DNA from: Lachnospiraceae bacterium
GTDB taxonomy: Bacteria; Bacillota; Clostridia; Lachnospirales; Lachnospiraceae
Direction: 5' to 3'
Assembly (NCBI GenBank): GCA_029219245.1
Contig: JAQXTA010000050.1
Coordinates: 82,338-146,337, forward strand
Length of the DNA: 64,000 nucleotides
The translations under genes and the position numbers were made by a program. The notes under the pieces were generated by a model. It saw only the letters and a program-made list of their open reading frames with translations, made no database searches and was not told the origin of the DNA. The first letter of the stretch is position 1, and the number at the start of each line of letters is the position of its first letter. Positions 8,691-15,800 of the stretch are shown in pieces.

Positions 8691-8864
8691 ATGAATACTT
8701 TTCAATATCAAGTGGTAAGTATTGACGGCGATTATGCGAATTTGAAACGAATCGATATCGAAAGCGATGAAATCAAATTGGTGGCAAGAGCTTTGCTTCC
8801 ACCGGAGATTGCCGAGGGTACGAAGCTGCTTTATGAATGTATGCAGTATCAGATTATGCAGTAG
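8691..8864 (+). CDS. Small protein of unknown function
   Basis: 57 residues from ATG 8691, preceded by GGGAAGG (8675-8681); an in-frame ATG at 8673 lacks a ribosome binding site. The product (NTFQYQVVSIDGDYANLKRI, then SDEIKLVARALLPPEI) looks like a small beta-rich cytoplasmic domain with no Cys or membrane segment. It follows the hydrophobic peptide by 25 bp and is closed by the terminator at 8959. No family recognised. Confidence 0.6.
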   Translation: MNTFQYQVVSIDGDYANLKRIDIESDEIKLVARALLPPEIAEGTKLLYECMQYQIMQ

Positions 8865-8958
8865 TGTTTTGGAGATGCATTGATGTATTATCGGTAAGAA
8901 GAATCGTCTTTTGATTGTTGAGAAAAATTGATAGAAATTTTCCGTAAAAACGAAAGGA

Positions 8959-8992
8959 CAGAGTGAAAGAAATTTCACTCTGTTTTTGTTTT
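8959..8992 (+). terminator. Rho-independent terminator
   Basis: CAGAGTGAAA / TTTCACTCTG with a GAAA tetraloop, followed by T-rich sequence. It ends the small-ORF unit before spoVAA. Confidence 0.9.
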
Positions 8993-9077
8993 TTCGGAGC
9001 ATGCCTGTTTTATGTATAAAAGTTTCTTAAAGCTGAGATAATATGGAAAAGAAAAAAGAGAATGGATGTGTTAGATT

Positions 9078-9713
9078 ATGTCAACTAATAGTGCGACTTT
9101 GTATTTGAAAGCAGAGCAGAATGTAGAATTACAATCCGATGATGTGTATCTGAAGGATATCGGCAAAATGACCTGCAGTGATGAGAATGTGCTGGCAAAG
9201 GTCAAAACGATTAAACTGCACCACTTTAAAGAAGGAGAGGAGAAAAGACAGGTTATCAGCATATTAAAAGTCATTGAAGAAATTGAGAAACTGTATCCGA
9301 ATGTTTCCGTAGAAAATCTCGGAGAAAGTGATGTACTGATAGAAAGAATTTATGTAAACCGGCATAAAGGAATTGTCCAAGGATTGAAAGTTGTTTTTGT
9401 GTCGGGAATCAGCTTTTTTGGTACAGCATTTACGATTATGGCTTTTCATAATGATATCGGAATCAATAAAGTCTTTTCCCGGATTTATGAACTGGTAACA
9501 GGGCAGATGGCAAGCGGCTATACAATTTTGGAATTTTCCTATTCCATTGGACTGGCAGCAGGCATCATTCTTTTCTTCAACCATATCGGAGGCAGACGGA
9601 TTACCAAGGATCCGACTCCGATTGAGGTAGAGATGCGGGTTTACGAAACAGATGTCAACAAAGCTTTGATAGAAACCGCAGACAGAGAGGGGAAGACCAT
9701 AGATGTTCATTAG
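9078..9713 (+). CDS. spoVAA: Stage V sporulation protein AA
   Basis: 211 residues: a soluble N-terminal domain (about 1-95) of the SpoVAA type, then two membrane spans (about 102-122 and 150-170) and a cytoplasmic tail. The family belongs to the SpoVA channel that moves Ca-dipicolinate into the forespore and out at germination. The start is ATG 9078 with only a weak ribosome binding site (GGATG). The 3' end overlaps spoVAB by 11 bp. The order AA-AB-AC matches Bacillus, but AD and AE are elsewhere in this window. Confidence 0.9.
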   Translation: MSTNSATLYLKAEQNVELQSDDVYLKDIGKMTCSDENVLAKVKTIKLHHFKEGEEKRQVISILKVIEEIEKLYPNVSVENLGESDVLIERIYVNRHKGIVQGLKVVFVSGISFFGTAFTIMAFHNDIGINKVFSRIYELVTGQMASGYTILEFSYSIGLAAGIILFFNHIGGRRITKDPTPIEVEMRVYETDVNKALIETADREGKTIDVH

Positions 9714-10200
9714 GTGGATTTTATTGGCTGTCTGTGGTATGAGCTTTGGGATGATTGTATCCGGTGGTGTTTTTACGGTACTGCTATCCGTAGGGCTGAT
9801 TCCTCGTTTTGCCGGAAAAATGCATATTGCAAGACATGTTTTTATCCTGGAGGAAATGGTCGTTTTAGGGACGATTGTAGGGAATTTTATGAGCGTGTTC
9901 AGTGATTACAGCAGACTGGGAGAATGGGTTCGTGAAAAACAGCTCTTTGGCATGGGACAGACAAATGGCATATGGCATTTAATCAGTACGGTCCTACTCA
10001 TTCTTTTTGGTGTGTTTGCGGGAATCTTCGTGGGATGTCTGGCACTTGCCATTGCCGAAATGTTAAACACGATTCCGATTTTCTCCAGAAGAATCGGATT
10101 CCGGCATGGACTTGGCCTTGCAATTCTGGCGGTAGCGTTTGGTAAAATGTTGGGAAGTATTATTTATTTTACACAGGAAATCTTTTTGTATGGTGGATGA
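9703..10200 (+). CDS. spoVAB: Stage V sporulation protein AB
   Basis: 165 residues, a polytopic membrane protein with about four hydrophobic spans (WILLAVCGMSFGMIVSGG at the start, MLGSIIYFTQEIFLYGG at the end). It has the SpoVAB pattern, including GLIPRFAGKMHIARHV and the ARNYE-like EEMVVLGTIVGNFM. GAGGGGAAG precedes the ATG, which lies within spoVAA. It is a membrane component of the SpoVA dipicolinate channel. Its length is slightly above the Bacillus protein. Confidence 0.88.
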   Translation: MFIRWILLAVCGMSFGMIVSGGVFTVLLSVGLIPRFAGKMHIARHVFILEEMVVLGTIVGNFMSVFSDYSRLGEWVREKQLFGMGQTNGIWHLISTVLLILFGVFAGIFVGCLALAIAEMLNTIPIFSRRIGFRHGLGLAILAVAFGKMLGSIIYFTQEIFLYGG

Positions 10201-10241
10201 TAAGCGGCAATATTTCAGATAGATATAGAACGGAGGGCATT

Positions 10242-10748
10242 ATGGAACAGAATCAGAAAATGACAGAACAGGAAAAACAGCAACAGCAACAGAAGGAAGC
10301 CACAGACCAAAAGTACCAGGAGCGTGTCAAGGAGGTAACACCGACACACAATCTCTGGGTACAGATGACAAAAGCATTTGTAACCGGCGGAATTATCTGC
10401 TGTATCGGACAGGCCATCTTAAATTATGCGACCAACAGAGCGGGATTGGATAAAGAAACAGCCGGTGCATGGTGTTCGATGCTGTTAGTACTTTTAAGCG
10501 TAATATTGACCGGCTTTAATCTCTATCCGAAACTGGTAGAATGGGGTGGTGCCGGTGCACTTGTACCAATTACCGGATTTGCCAATTCGGTAGCAGCTCC
10601 GGCTATTGAGTACAAGAAGGAAGGACAGGTTTTTGGTATCGGCTGTAAGATATTCACGATAGCCGGACCGGTGATTTTGTATGGTATTTTTACAAGCTGG
10701 GTGCTTGGATTGATTTACTGGATTATGAAACTGATGGGAGCAGCGTAG
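10242..10748 (+). CDS. spoVAC: Stage V sporulation protein AC
   Basis: 168 residues from ATG 10242 (GGAGGG upstream). A Gln/Lys-rich hydrophilic head (about 1-35) precedes the conserved SpoVAC core (THNLWVQMTKAFVTGGIICC, then GAGALVPITGFANSVAAPAI), with four to five spans. SpoVAC is the mechanosensitive-type pore component of the dipicolinate channel. In most Clostridia spoVAC is followed directly by spoVAD and spoVAE. Here a terminator overlaps its stop codon and those genes lie 27 and 32 kb downstream. Confidence 0.94.
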   Translation: MEQNQKMTEQEKQQQQQKEATDQKYQERVKEVTPTHNLWVQMTKAFVTGGIICCIGQAILNYATNRAGLDKETAGAWCSMLLVLLSVILTGFNLYPKLVEWGGAGALVPITGFANSVAAPAIEYKKEGQVFGIGCKIFTIAGPVILYGIFTSWVLGLIYWIMKLMGAA

Positions 10749-10760
10749 GCTGCTCCTTTT
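10737..10760 (+). terminator. Terminator overlapping the spoVAC stop codon
   Basis: GGAGCAGC / GCTGCTCC with a four-base loop containing the TAG stop, followed by TTTT. It ends spoVAA-AB-AC. Confidence 0.8.
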
Positions 10761-10910
10761 GCATGTTGTAAAAGCATATAATTGGTTAATGATAGCATAT
10801 TGATGAAAAACAGTTGAAATGGAGACTAATTTTCCAGTAGGGGCGATTGTGTATGGAAAGAAAATGGTGTTATAGTAGAATTGCTCGAATGAAATTTCGT
10901 AAAAAAACAA

Positions 10911-10939
10911 TTGACAAATAATGAAATATATATTATGAT
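10911..10939 (+). promoter_or_regulatory. Near-consensus sigma-A promoter in the decayed region
   Basis: TTGACA (10911-10916), 17-bp spacer, TATGAT (10934-10939). It drives into a short hairpin-rich stretch and then a truncated gene tail. Confidence 0.7.
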
Positions 10940-10963
10940 AGGCTCATCAGAGAAATTCTAAAT

Positions 10964-11010
10964 AATGTACATTTCGTACATTCAGACAGTTTCTGTCAGA
11001 TTTTCTTTTA
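10964..11010 (+). promoter_or_regulatory. Two short hairpins after the 10911 promoter
   Basis: AATGTAC / GTACATT (10964-10970 and 10976-10982) is followed at once by GACAG-TTT-CTGTC (10985-10997) and a T-rich stretch. The second looks like a weak terminator, so the promoter at 10911 may make a ~60-nt RNA or an attenuated leader. The function is unknown. Confidence 0.4.
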
Positions 11011-11020
11011 CTTTAATTAA

Positions 11021-11281
11021 ATAGGGCAGGAACTGAGGAAATATCGTGCAGAGGTGTTGGGAATGATATTGGAAGAATTTGATGTAGAGAAATATGAGAG
11101 AACAATTAAGCGGGAAGGTTATGAGGATGGTTTGCAGGAAGGACGAGAACAAATGAACCAACTGACGATTATTCTGCTGGAACAGAACCGCACCGCGGAC
11201 CTGCTTCGGGCAGCGAAGGACAAGGAATACCAGAAGCAACTGCTTAGGGAGTTTGATTTTGACGTGGTAAAAAATAAATAA
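11021..11281 (+). pseudogene. C-terminal remnant of an Rpn/PD-(D/E)XK-type protein
   Basis: The frame is open only from 11021, just after an in-frame TAA, to 11281. It contains the tail typical of Rpn family (recombination-promoting nuclease) proteins: EKYERTIKREGYEDGLQEGR, then INQLT-like NQLTIILLEQNR and a KEYQKQLLREF end. The N-terminal nuclease domain is missing. A GTG at 11054 could start a 75-residue product, but the ribosome binding site is poor. I read it as a decayed gene tail. Confidence 0.55.
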
Positions 11282-11303
11282 CCCTGGAGAAATTGGCATT
11301 ACA

Positions 11304-11337
11304 AAGACAGATGGAGAAGGTTCCAGCTGTCTTTTTT
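11304..11337 (+). terminator. Rho-independent terminator
   Basis: AAGACAG-A-TGGA / TCCA-G-CTGTCTT followed by a T run. It closes the Rpn remnant. Confidence 0.85.
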
Positions 11338-11431
11338 GTTATTAGAATACAATTTTTGACAATTTTTGATACATTTTTGCTTTTTATTTGTTGTTTGAAT
11401 TTACGAATGGTAAAATATAGTAAAAAAATAA

Positions 11432-11554
11432 AAAAAGACTTGCGACGATTCCGGATTAAGGCATTTGAGAGTCTTGTTAATTCATAGAGGTGCAAAACGC
11501 AAAACAGAAGGAGCAATTGACTCTTTGGCAAGAATACTTGAAGAGGTGCAATAA
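11432..11554 (+). pseudogene. Tail of an unidentified truncated gene
   Basis: An open frame of about 40 codons bounded upstream by TAA (11429). It encodes a protein-like C-terminal helix region (RGAKRKTEGAIDSLARILEE) and ends in TAA overlapping the ATG of the next ORF (TAATG), a layout usual for coupled genes. No start codon with a ribosome binding site is visible, so the head of the gene appears lost. The family is not recognised. Confidence 0.35.
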
Positions 11555-11826
11555 TGAAAGTAGATGAAATTATTTTAGGAATAAAACAAGTAAGTAGTAA
11601 TCCAGAATCCATATTCAGCTTATATGAAGAAGCTGAAAAACTGTCAGAAGATGATAGGGAGAAAATTAGAAATAGTGGATATGGTGAATCTCTTTATATG
11701 ATTTATTCAGGAGCAATAGATATGATGGAAAAAGGTACATGGGATAACTATGTAGAAGAATGCAAGAGTCGCAGGAAAAAGACAGCAGAAGAAATAAAGA
11801 TGGAACTTCTGGAGAAAGAGTGGTAA
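11554..11826 (+). CDS. Hypothetical 90-residue acidic protein
   Basis: Starts at an ATG overlapping the stop of the preceding remnant, with GAAGAGGTG as ribosome binding site. The product is helical and charged (SIFSLYEEAEKLSEDDREKI) with no signal peptide or membrane span. It is more AT-rich than the neighbouring core genes and lies in the decayed accessory patch beside a tRNA gene, so horizontal origin is likely. No family is recognised and no function is assigned. Confidence 0.5.
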   Translation: MKVDEIILGIKQVSSNPESIFSLYEEAEKLSEDDREKIRNSGYGESLYMIYSGAIDMMEKGTWDNYVEECKSRRKKTAEEIKMELLEKEW

Positions 11827-11845
11827 TTTTGCCACTCTTTTTCTT
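11815..11845 (+). terminator. Rho-independent terminator
   Basis: AAAGAGTGG / CCACTCTTT with an eight-base loop, followed by TTCTTT. It overlaps the end of the 90-residue ORF. Confidence 0.8.
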
Positions 11846-11917
11846 TGTATAAAAATGGTACAAATTATTTTCTTTTATGTTGTAAAATAATAATAAATAA
11901 CGTAGCGTGGTGTAAAG

Positions 11918-12201
11918 ATGCAGGACTGTGAAGTAGATATTTTAGGAACTAAATATAAAATTTCCATATGTAAGGAAGCGGAACACGAACTATTAAAAGG
12001 AAAATATCGTGATGGTTGCACAGATAAGTATAACTTAACAAAGTATGATGAGTTTGAGCCTGACCAGATTGTACCGGATGGCTACTTTGGATTGTTCAGG
12101 TTGGTGCTTACAGGAGCTTTAGAAATGCACAGAAGCTGCACGACAGACTTGAAAAGATGGGAGTCATTTCTTTAATCAACAAGTATAAAGTAGAAGAATA
12201 A
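11918..12201 (+). pseudogene. Mosaic remnant: phage-type protein head joined out of frame to a SPOR-like tail
   Basis: The frame from ATG 11918 to 12175 encodes an 85-residue product whose start (DCEVDILGTKYKISICKEAE) resembles small phage/mobile-element proteins of the putative metallopeptidase type. From about 12064 another frame, ending at 12201, encodes WIVQVGAYRSFRNAQKLHDR followed by LEKMGVISLINKYKV, which has the VQVGAY...NAxxL pattern of SPOR domains at the end of phage or cell-wall hydrolases. The two parts are probably fragments of different genes joined by a deletion plus frameshift. A perfect terminator follows. The family guesses are inference. Confidence 0.5.
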
Positions 12202-12208
12202 CTATAAA

Positions 12209-12237
12209 AAGGGCAGAATATAATAAATTCTGCCCTT
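12209..12237 (+). terminator. Hairpin after the mosaic remnant
   Basis: A perfect 11-bp inverted repeat, AAGGGCAGAAT / ATTCTGCCCTT, with a seven-base loop. The T tail is weak on the plus strand, and A-rich sequence on the other side makes it more terminator-like on the minus strand. Confidence 0.6.
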
Positions 12238-12443
12238 AATAGATAGATGTAAATTATCAGATTAATCCTTTTGATATACATTTAGCTAGTTTCTCTTTCT
12301 TCTTGTTCCTTATCCATTGAAAATCTCCCTTTCTATCAGCATTATACGTATATATTTCGTGTTGCATTTTAGCGATTTTCATTGATTTATTCAGAAATAT
12401 ATTTCTATTCCATGCAATTCATTTATATATCAAAATAACTGGG
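12238..12443. other. AT-rich stretch without a supportable gene
   Basis: On the minus strand, AAAGGGAG is followed by an ATG (about 12317) that opens only an 11-codon ORF; a different frame reads KEKLAKCISKGLI and then stops. It looks like the eroded end of a small gene. Nothing else is seen. Confidence 0.4.
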
Positions 12444-12499
12444 AAGTGCCGTAAAATAGGTATTTTAGCAAAACACCTAGATTTTACGGCACTTTTTAT
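12444..12499. terminator. Bidirectional terminator at the tRNA 3' side
   Basis: Perfect 14-bp inverted repeat, AAGTGCCGTAAAAT / ATTTTACGGCACTT, with an inner AGGT/ACCT pairing and a T run on the plus strand. It lies just downstream of the minus-strand tRNA gene. Confidence 0.8.
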
Positions 12500-12514
12500 T
12501 TGTACATAAAATAA

Positions 12515-12585
12515 AGCAGATAACGGGAATCGAACCCGCCTTTCCAGCTTGGGAAGCTAGCGTTCTACCGATGAACCATATCTGC
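12515..12585 (-). tRNA. tRNA-Gly (anticodon CCC)
   Basis: Reverse complement begins GCAGATATGGTTCATCGGTA. Acceptor stem GCAGATA/TATCTGC, D stem GTTC/GAAC, anticodon stem CTAGC/GCTGG with loop TTCCCAA giving anticodon CCC, and T stem GCGGG/CCCGT around TTCGATT. The CCA end is not encoded. The 3' end faces the decayed patch at 10.9-12.5 kb, as expected for an old integration target. Confidence 0.92.
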
Positions 12586-12636
12586 ATGGAAATTATTATA
12601 GCACATCCCGGTCAAAAATAACAGAAAAATTTTTCC

Positions 12637-12686
12637 TTGACATATATATCAGATTGATACATAATCAATATATCAATATGATATAT
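12637..12686 (+). promoter_or_regulatory. Promoter with two dyad operators (probable PadR sites)
   Basis: TTGACA (12637-12642), 17-bp spacer, CATAAT (12660-12665). Operator 1, ATATATCA-GAT-TGATACAT (12644-12662), fills the spacer. Operator 2, ATATATCA-ATA-TGATATAT (12668-12686), covers the start site. The two centres are 24 bp apart. The downstream operon ends in a padR gene, so autoregulation by that PadR is the simplest reading (inference). Confidence 0.7.
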
Positions 12687-12729
12687 TTTGTGCTAAGATT
12701 TATATAAAAGGGAAAGGAACAAAAGTAAA

Positions 12730-13470
12730 ATGAAAAGACAACAAATCAGAAAACTTCTCCTTATCATTTCTTTGATGCTGTTTCCAATCATAGCTTGGTA
12801 TTTTTCACCATATCTGATTATACAGGGAGCAACGGAGGGAATCATTAACGGTAGTTTTATTGTGTTTTGCACGATGCTTGTCGGGTCGGTGTTCTTTGGC
12901 AGAATGTTTTGCGGATGGCTCTGCCCGATGGGCGGTATGCAGGAATGTCTCATGGCAGTGAATGACAGACCGGCGAAGCAGGGGTGGCGTAACAGGATCA
13001 AATACATCATCTGGACAGTGTGGATTATGGCAGTTATTCTTTGTTTTGTCTTTCACAAGGGTAAAATACAAATGGACTTTTTCTATATGACTGACCATGG
13101 CATTTCGGTTGCTGATATCTACAATTATGTCATTTACTATGGTGTCATTTTCCTGGTATTGATTCCTGCCGTCATCGGTGGACGTAGGACCTTTTGCCAT
13201 TATTTTTGCTGGATGGCACCTTTTATGGCAATCGGAACGAAGGTGCGGAAGTTTTTACATCTTCCGGGTTTACATATCAAAGCGGAGAAGGAAAAGTGTA
13301 TTTCTTGTAAAAAATGTAATCGGTCCTGTCCTATGGGACTGGATGTATGTACGATGATATCGGAGGAAAAGGACTTCGGGACAGAATGCATTCAGTGTGG
13401 TGTGTGTGTGGACAACTGTCCGAAAAAAGCACTTGCCTTTCGTATGGGATATTCTGATAAAATGAAATAG
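12730..13470 (+). CDS. NapH/YccM-like membrane 4Fe-4S protein
   Basis: 246 residues with about four membrane spans, the NapH-type motif FCGWLCPMGGMQE near residue 60 and a second HYFCWMAPF motif. Two C-terminal ferredoxin clusters follow: CISCKKCNRSCP and CIQCGVCVDNCP. Such proteins pass electrons between the membrane quinol/flavin pool and redox partners; the partner here is unknown because no periplasmic reductase is adjacent. It shares a promoter with padR 35 bp downstream and is probably repressed by it. Confidence 0.82.
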   Translation: MKRQQIRKLLLIISLMLFPIIAWYFSPYLIIQGATEGIINGSFIVFCTMLVGSVFFGRMFCGWLCPMGGMQECLMAVNDRPAKQGWRNRIKYIIWTVWIMAVILCFVFHKGKIQMDFFYMTDHGISVADIYNYVIYYGVIFLVLIPAVIGGRRTFCHYFCWMAPFMAIGTKVRKFLHLPGLHIKAEKEKCISCKKCNRSCPMGLDVCTMISEEKDFGTECIQCGVCVDNCPKKALAFRMGYSDKMK

Positions 13471-13504
13471 CATCAGTAATAATGAAAGAGCAGGAAAAAG
13501 AAAG

Positions 13505-14053
13505 ATGGCAAATACGAAAAAAATGGATTATGTGATTATGGGGCTCTTAGACCATGAACCATTGACCGGCTATGAGATTAAGAAAAGAATGGATACGACA
13601 CTGCGGTTTTTCTGGGGCGGAAGCTTTGGCAGCATTTATCCCACATTGGCAGAACTGGAAAAGACCGGAAAGGTGGTCCGGGAAGATGCAAGTACGAACG
13701 GGAGAGAAAAAATAAGCTATTCGCTTACGGATTCCGGACGGAAAGCGTTAAAGGAATGGCTGAAGGAACCGGTGGAAAAGGATGAAATCCGATATGAAAC
13801 ACTTCTAAAGCTGTTTTTCGGAATGGAAAACGGACTGGATGGAACGTTGGAGCATATCAATCGGTTTGAAGAGAAAATCAAAAGCGAGCTTCCTCTTTTA
13901 CAGATGTCGGTTGAAAATCTTTCTCACATTTTGGAAGACGATACGCATAAATATTACTATTTGACAGCATCCTTCGGGGTTAAGACGTACGAAGCATATC
14001 TTGAGTGGTGCGAGGAAGCAAAGAAAAGAATTGAGGAATGGAAACAGAAATGA
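13505..14053 (+). CDS. PadR-family transcriptional regulator
   Basis: 182 residues. N-terminal winged helix (DYVIMGLLDHEPLTGYEIKK, then GSFGSIYPTLAELEKTGKV) is classical PadR; the C-terminal half is helical and probably forms the dimerisation domain (PadR_C/Vir-like). It lies 35 bp after the NapH-like gene. Dyad sites of the ATATATCA-N3-TGATATAT form in the operon promoter are good candidates for its operators. The effector is unknown. Confidence 0.9.
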   Translation: MANTKKMDYVIMGLLDHEPLTGYEIKKRMDTTLRFFWGGSFGSIYPTLAELEKTGKVVREDASTNGREKISYSLTDSGRKALKEWLKEPVEKDEIRYETLLKLFFGMENGLDGTLEHINRFEEKIKSELPLLQMSVENLSHILEDDTHKYYYLTASFGVKTYEAYLEWCEEAKKRIEEWKQK

Positions 14054-14102
14054 AGGCTTAATTCTTTCCAAAAAATAAACTTTCTAAAGAAAATATAAAT
14101 TG

Positions 14103-14129
14103 TTAGCACTCGCCATTGACGAGTGCTAA
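14103..14129 (+). promoter_or_regulatory. CIRCE element (HrcA operator)
   Basis: Exact CIRCE: TTAGCACTC, nine bases, GAGTGCTAA. It lies about 135 bp upstream of hsp20, in the transcript leader or just after the promoter, so HrcA repression and heat induction are expected. Confidence 0.95.
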
Positions 14130-14170
14130 CAACGGTGTTATAACATATATAGAACGAAGGAAAGAGAGAA

Positions 14171-14221
14171 ATGAATAAGAAACCAGAGTATCTTTTCCGT
14201 AGTTTGCAACATAATAAATAA
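14171..14221 (+). CDS. Possible 16-codon ORF in the hsp20 leader
   Basis: ATG at 14171, preceded by GGAAAGAGAG, opens a 16-residue ORF (MNKKPEYLFRSLQHNK) between CIRCE and hsp20. A ribosome binding site is present but nothing else supports translation. Confidence 0.25.
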   Translation: MNKKPEYLFRSLQHNK

Positions 14222-14265
14222 ATGATACGGCATAGATGCCGCGTGTTTGAATGGAGGAATGAATT

Positions 14266-14709
14266 ATGTTAATGCCTAGTATTTTTGGAGAAAGTTTATT
14301 TGATGATTTCTTTGATGATTTTGCACGTCCGGCACGAAGCGTTGCGAGATACAGCACTCCGACCATGAACGTCATGAGAACAGATGTCAAGGAAGATGAA
14401 AACGGTTATGAGCTCCATATTGAGCTGCCGGGTTATCAGAAAGAAGATGTGAAAGCACAACTGAAAGACGGATACCTGACAATCAATGCAGAGAGCAATC
14501 AGAACAAAGACCAGAAAGATGAAAACGGCAAGTTTATCCGTAGAGAAAGATATTACGGAACCTGCAGCCGGAGCTTCTATGTAGGCGAGGATATTACAGA
14601 GGAAGATATCAAGGCGAAATTTGAAAATGGTATCTTAAAGGTTACAGTGCCTAAGAAAGAAAAGGCGCCTGCAGTAGAAGAGAACAAATATATAGCAATT
14701 GATGGCTAA
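14266..14709 (+). CDS. Small heat-shock protein Hsp20/Hsp18
   Basis: 147 residues. The N-terminal segment (MLMPSIFGESLFDDFFDDFA) is typical of clostridial Hsp18. The alpha-crystallin domain spans about 38-140, with conserved ELPGYQKEDVKAQLKDGYLT and the terminal GILKVTVPKKE. It acts as an ATP-independent holdase chaperone. TGGAGG precedes the ATG. Control by HrcA is indicated by the perfect CIRCE upstream. A strong hairpin ends the transcript. Confidence 0.95.
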   Translation: MLMPSIFGESLFDDFFDDFARPARSVARYSTPTMNVMRTDVKEDENGYELHIELPGYQKEDVKAQLKDGYLTINAESNQNKDQKDENGKFIRRERYYGTCSRSFYVGEDITEEDIKAKFENGILKVTVPKKEKAPAVEENKYIAIDG

Positions 14710-14723
14710 AGAAAAATAATGTG

Positions 14724-14757
14724 TGGCCGCACTTACGAGTAAATCGTAGTGCGGCCA
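14724..14757. terminator. Bidirectional terminator between hsp20 and the YeiH gene
   Basis: TGGCCGCACTTACGA / TCGTAGTGCGGCCA with a short loop and a T run on the plus strand. The two flanking genes converge on it. Confidence 0.9.
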
Positions 14758-14768
14758 TATTTTTTGTT

Positions 14769-15800
14769 TTACCAGATTCCTAGTACATGCTGTAAAATGA
14801 GGCTGACGGCTGTAATGCCAACCCAGCAGCAGGCACCCATGATAATTGGTTTACCTCCGGTTTTTATAAGTTTGACGATATCGGTATTTAAACCGATGGC
14901 AGCCATAGCAAGGACAATGAAAAATTTACTCAGCTCTTTGACAGGTTTAAACACATCGGCGGATACGCCCAGACTGACCGCGATTGTAGTAATGATGGAA
15001 GCGGCAATAAAATACAGGATGAAAAACGGAAAAATCTGCTTAAAGCTGACTTTCTTCCCATCAGTGCCGCTTTCCTTGCGGGTACGAAGAAAAGCAAGAA
15101 CTAAGGTAATCGGAATAATCGCTAATGTTCTGGTCAGTTTGACGGTTACGGCTTTGTCCAGGGTAGCGCTTCCCAGATTCCACATACTGTCCCATGTAGA
15201 GGCGGCCGCTGTTACGGAAGAAGTATCGTTGATTGCCGTCCCGGCGAAAATACCGAATGCATCACCGGATAAGGTGTCAAAACCTACTAATTTTCCAAAG
15301 GTAGGAAAAAGAATTGCGGCGAGTACGTTGAAAAAGAAAATGACGGAAATAGCCTGTGCCACTTCTTCGTCATCGGCATCAATGACCGGTGCTGTTGCTG
15401 CGATGGCAGAACCGCCGCAGATAGAGGAACCTACACCTACCAGCGTGGAAATTTTAGATGGAATGTGCATTACCTTATGCAAAACATAAGCAATGATAAG
15501 GGAAGTTGCAATCGTACACACAATAATCGGCAGAGACTGCTTTCCGGTTTCTAAAATGACATTCAGGTTCAGACCAAAGCCTAATAAAATAACGGCCCAT
15601 TGCAGAATTTTTTTGGAAGTAAATTTGATGCCTTTTTCAAAGGAGCTCTTGTCCTTGAGAAAGAGAGTTACAATCATACCGGCAAGAATGGCAATAACGG
15701 CACCGCCGATAATCGGGAACTGCTTACCGAGAAACCAGGAAGGTACGGCAATCAGAAGGCATAATAACAAACCTTTCGCATTTTGTTTCAGAAAACTCAT
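14769..15800 (-). CDS. YeiH/UPF0324 family membrane transporter (putative sulfate exporter family)
   Basis: 343 residues with about ten hydrophobic spans and family motifs: [18 protein letters not shown] [35 protein letters not shown] and [16 protein letters not shown]. Database names include putative sulfate exporter; the true substrate is uncertain. The ATG at 15800 is preceded on the minus strand by GGAAAGGAC. No LysR regulator, often a neighbour in Proteobacteria, is adjacent. Confidence 0.85.
   Translation of the reverse strand: MSFLKQNAKGLLLCLLIAVPSWFLGKQFPIIGGAVIAILAGMIVTLFLKDKSSFEKGIKFTSKKILQWAVILLGFGLNLNVILETGKQSLPIIVCTIATSLIIAYVLHKVMHIPSKISTLVGVGSSICGGSAIAATAPVIDADDEEVAQAISVIFFFNVLAAILFPTFGKLVGFDTLSGDAFGIFAGTAINDTSSVTAAASTWDSMWNLGSATLDKAVTVKLTRTLAIIPITLVLAFLRTRKESGTDGKKVSFKQIFPFFILYFIAASIITTIAVSLGVSADVFKPVKELSKFFIVLAMAAIGLNTDIVKLIKTGGKPIIMGACCWVGITAVSLILQHVLGIW

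Noticed and set aside
9014..9044. Forespore-type promoter (GTATA ... AGATAATATG) before spoVAA
   Set aside because: The -10 match is partial and the region is AT-rich enough to give such matches by chance; too weak to list as a feature.
10761..12514. Intact attachment-site direct repeat of the tRNA-Gly 3' end
   Set aside because: I looked for a second copy of the tRNA 3' sequence (GGAATCGAACCCGCC and neighbours) on the spoVAC side and did not find one, so no att site is annotated.
14749..15489. Plus-strand 246-codon open frame opposite the YeiH-type gene
   Set aside because: It is the antisense shadow of a clearly conserved transporter; composition is not protein-like for a soluble or membrane family and no ribosome binding site precedes it.
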